A stretch of 41,910 nucleotides of DNA, from positions 1-41,910 of IMG/VR virus record IMGVR_UViG_3300020180_000043. One strand, 5' to 3'. This document shows, one piece after another, positions 40,939 through 41,910 of this stretch. A model generated the notes under the pieces. That model was not told where the DNA came from, did not search any database, and was given only the letters and a program-made list of their open reading frames with translations. Each line of letters begins with the position of its first letter. The stretch's first letter is position 1. This DNA is from a virus. The translations under genes and the position numbers were made by a program.

Positions 40939-41457
40939 ATGACAAGTGAACTTAAGACGTTGTTTGTTTCTCGCATCTCCCCCAAAGGCGTCGATCAATT
41001 TGCAGCACTGAGACTTGACGATATCGTCAAGGACGGTGGCAAGTTTGTCAAGCGTATTGGTAAGGATTGGATTGAAACCAATCAGGACCATGCAGAAGGC
41101 TTACAAATTCCTTACAAGAGTTATACGCCTACTACACTGGATGATGTTCCTGACATGGTCACTAAGATCGTGTCGGTAATGCGGGATCAGTATGAAGTCG
41201 ATGATGATTCGATACTTAAAACTATCACATCGAACCTGGATTTGTGTCTAAACAAGTCTGTCAGGGATTCATACGGTGTCGAAAAGAGTGGTGGTCGTGG
41301 TCGTGGCGCGAAGATCGCTGCGGCGAGCAAGTGGGTTATGAACCTGCCGTTTGATCAAATGGTCGAGATCGCTAAGGAAGCGAACGAGATTCTTAAGACA
41401 GACGGGCAGAAAGCGAAGGATGAATTTATCCTGGCAAGGCATTTGGCAGCCAAGTGA
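40939..41457 (+). CDS. Hypothetical early-type protein, 172 aa
   Basis: ATG at 40939 follows GAGG. The protein begins MTSELKTLFVSRISPKGVDQ. It has a central helical region (VTKIVSVMRDQYEVDDDSIL), a Gly/Arg-rich segment (SYGVEKSGGRGRGAKIAAAS, about 112-131) that could contact nucleic acid, and a C-terminal helix pair ending DEFILARHLAAK. No family is recognised. It has its own promoter candidate, a dyad in the leader and a strong terminator, so it appears to be a single-gene transcript, probably highly or independently expressed. Confidence 0.7.
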   Translation: MTSELKTLFVSRISPKGVDQFAALRLDDIVKDGGKFVKRIGKDWIETNQDHAEGLQIPYKSYTPTTLDDVPDMVTKIVSVMRDQYEVDDDSILKTITSNLDLCLNKSVRDSYGVEKSGGRGRGAKIAAASKWVMNLPFDQMVEIAKEANEILKTDGQKAKDEFILARHLAAK

Positions 41458-41473
41458 AAGTGAGGATTACAGT

Positions 41474-41508
41474 TCCCTGCAGGGTTTAACCGCCCTGCAG
41501 GGATTTTT
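41474..41508 (+). terminator. Strong rho-independent terminator
   Basis: TCCCTGCAGGG (41474-41484) and CCCTGCAGGGA (41493-41503) pair perfectly over an 8-base loop, followed by TTTTT. Each arm is itself palindromic. It ends the 172-residue gene transcript. Confidence 0.9.
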
Positions 41509-41564
41509 ACGTTCCGGGTTGGGTTTATCGGGGTAGGGTTTGAGTTATAGTCGTGAATAAGAAT

Positions 41565-41606
41565 GAAGTGTCGGAAAACAAAGTGTCAAAGAATACGAAG
41601 TGTCGG
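41565..41606 (+). repeat. Three iteron-like repeats of RAAGTGTCRR
   Basis: GAAGTGTCGG at 41565, AAAGTGTCAA at 41580 and GAAGTGTCGG at 41597. The last copy touches the left arm of the large inverted repeat. Spacings of 15 and 17 bases are irregular. Confidence 0.6.
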
Positions 41607-41904
41607 TGTATAACGTACTATATACAAGTATAAAATAACTGTTGCAATAGAATTAGGCCTACCCATAGCTATACGGATTGATTTGACGTTAGACTTGCTC
41701 TCAGATTAACCTGTACTGTCTACCTTCTAGAGAGATAATATATATATATTAATATATACAATACACACTCTCTCTCCCCCACACTCTCCATTCCCACACT
41801 TCTCAATCATCAGATTTCAATCGTCAAATGGAAGCGTACCGCTATGGGTAGGCCGAGATCTATTACAACAGTTATTTTATAGTTGTACGCGGTACGTTAT
41901 ACGC
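41606..41904. repeat. Large inverted repeat around an AT-rich core; candidate replication origin or control region
   Basis: The left arm 41606-41676 and right arm 41834-41904 are inverted copies. They align without gaps over 71 bases with 58 matches; the longest exact blocks are TATAAAATAACTGTTG and GGCCTACCCATAGC. The 157-base spacer contains an alternating AT run (about 41744-41760) flanked by GAGAG and CTCTCTC, and ATTTGACG continues the symmetry inside both arms. No gene lies in 41509-41910. Large inverted repeats, AT-rich cores and neighbouring iterons are typical of origins. A duplicated operator pair is the alternative. The right arm ends 6 bases from the window edge. Confidence 0.8.
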
Positions 41905-41910
41905 TAAGGT

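Overview
The window carries most or all of the gene set of a tailed double-stranded DNA phage with a podovirus-type (short-tailed) virion. It has small and large terminase, portal, a scaffold-like protein, an HK97-type major capsid candidate, a T7 gp11-like adaptor, a gp12-like nozzle, several fibre proteins, internal virion proteins and one giant virion-type protein. I see no tail-tape-measure, sheath or baseplate genes. There are no rRNAs, host metabolic genes or transposases. I recognise no integrase and no single-subunit RNA polymerase, so transcription probably uses host polymerase, perhaps redirected by phage factors such as the sigma-like protein at 2308-2850. The host cannot be named from the sequence.

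Layout: genes fall into two opposed blocks. The rightward block (40939-41457 and 1-13395) holds small early-type proteins, a three-hairpin array with a terminator and a tRNA-like fold (1234-1421), a sigma-like factor, a Cas4/AddB-like PD-(D/E)XK nuclease, a zinc-ribbon protein, an ArsR-like regulator, a RecA-like ATPase, an ssDNA-binding-type protein, a ParB-DNA methyltransferase fusion, a Dda/RecD-like helicase, a uracil-DNA-glycosylase-PolA fusion, a MazG-like pyrophosphohydrolase and a DUF3987-like ATPase. This is a nearly complete replication and recombination set. The leftward block (40150 down to 13340) is the packaging and virion set. The blocks converge, with a 56-base overlap of gene ends, at 13340-13395. 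They diverge across a 788-base gene-free region (40151-40938) rich in repeats. A second gene-free stretch (41458-41910) holds a terminator, three short iteron-like repeats and a 71-base inverted repeat around an AT-rich core, which makes it the best origin or control-region candidate. The first gene is cut by the window edge, so the window is not shown to be a closed genome, although the arrangement would suit a circular map.

Regulation: many genes start right after a short perfect dyad that would place an RNA hairpin against the ribosome-binding site. One such element is a recurring sequence family, GANRRTTCT, then 3-5 bases, then TAGAAWCGTC. It occurs five times (544, 7920, 14224, 28051 and 40887), four of them in intergenic gaps in both gene blocks, and is the strongest candidate for an undescribed phage-wide control element. 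Other odd features are ten perfect copies of a 7-base repeat ahead of the ParB-methyltransferase gene, a 260-base out-of-frame overlap between two virion-region genes, a HELAH zincin motif in the 2308-residue protein, and a tRNA-like structure whose anticodon loop has 16 bases instead of 7. No endolysin is recognisable.
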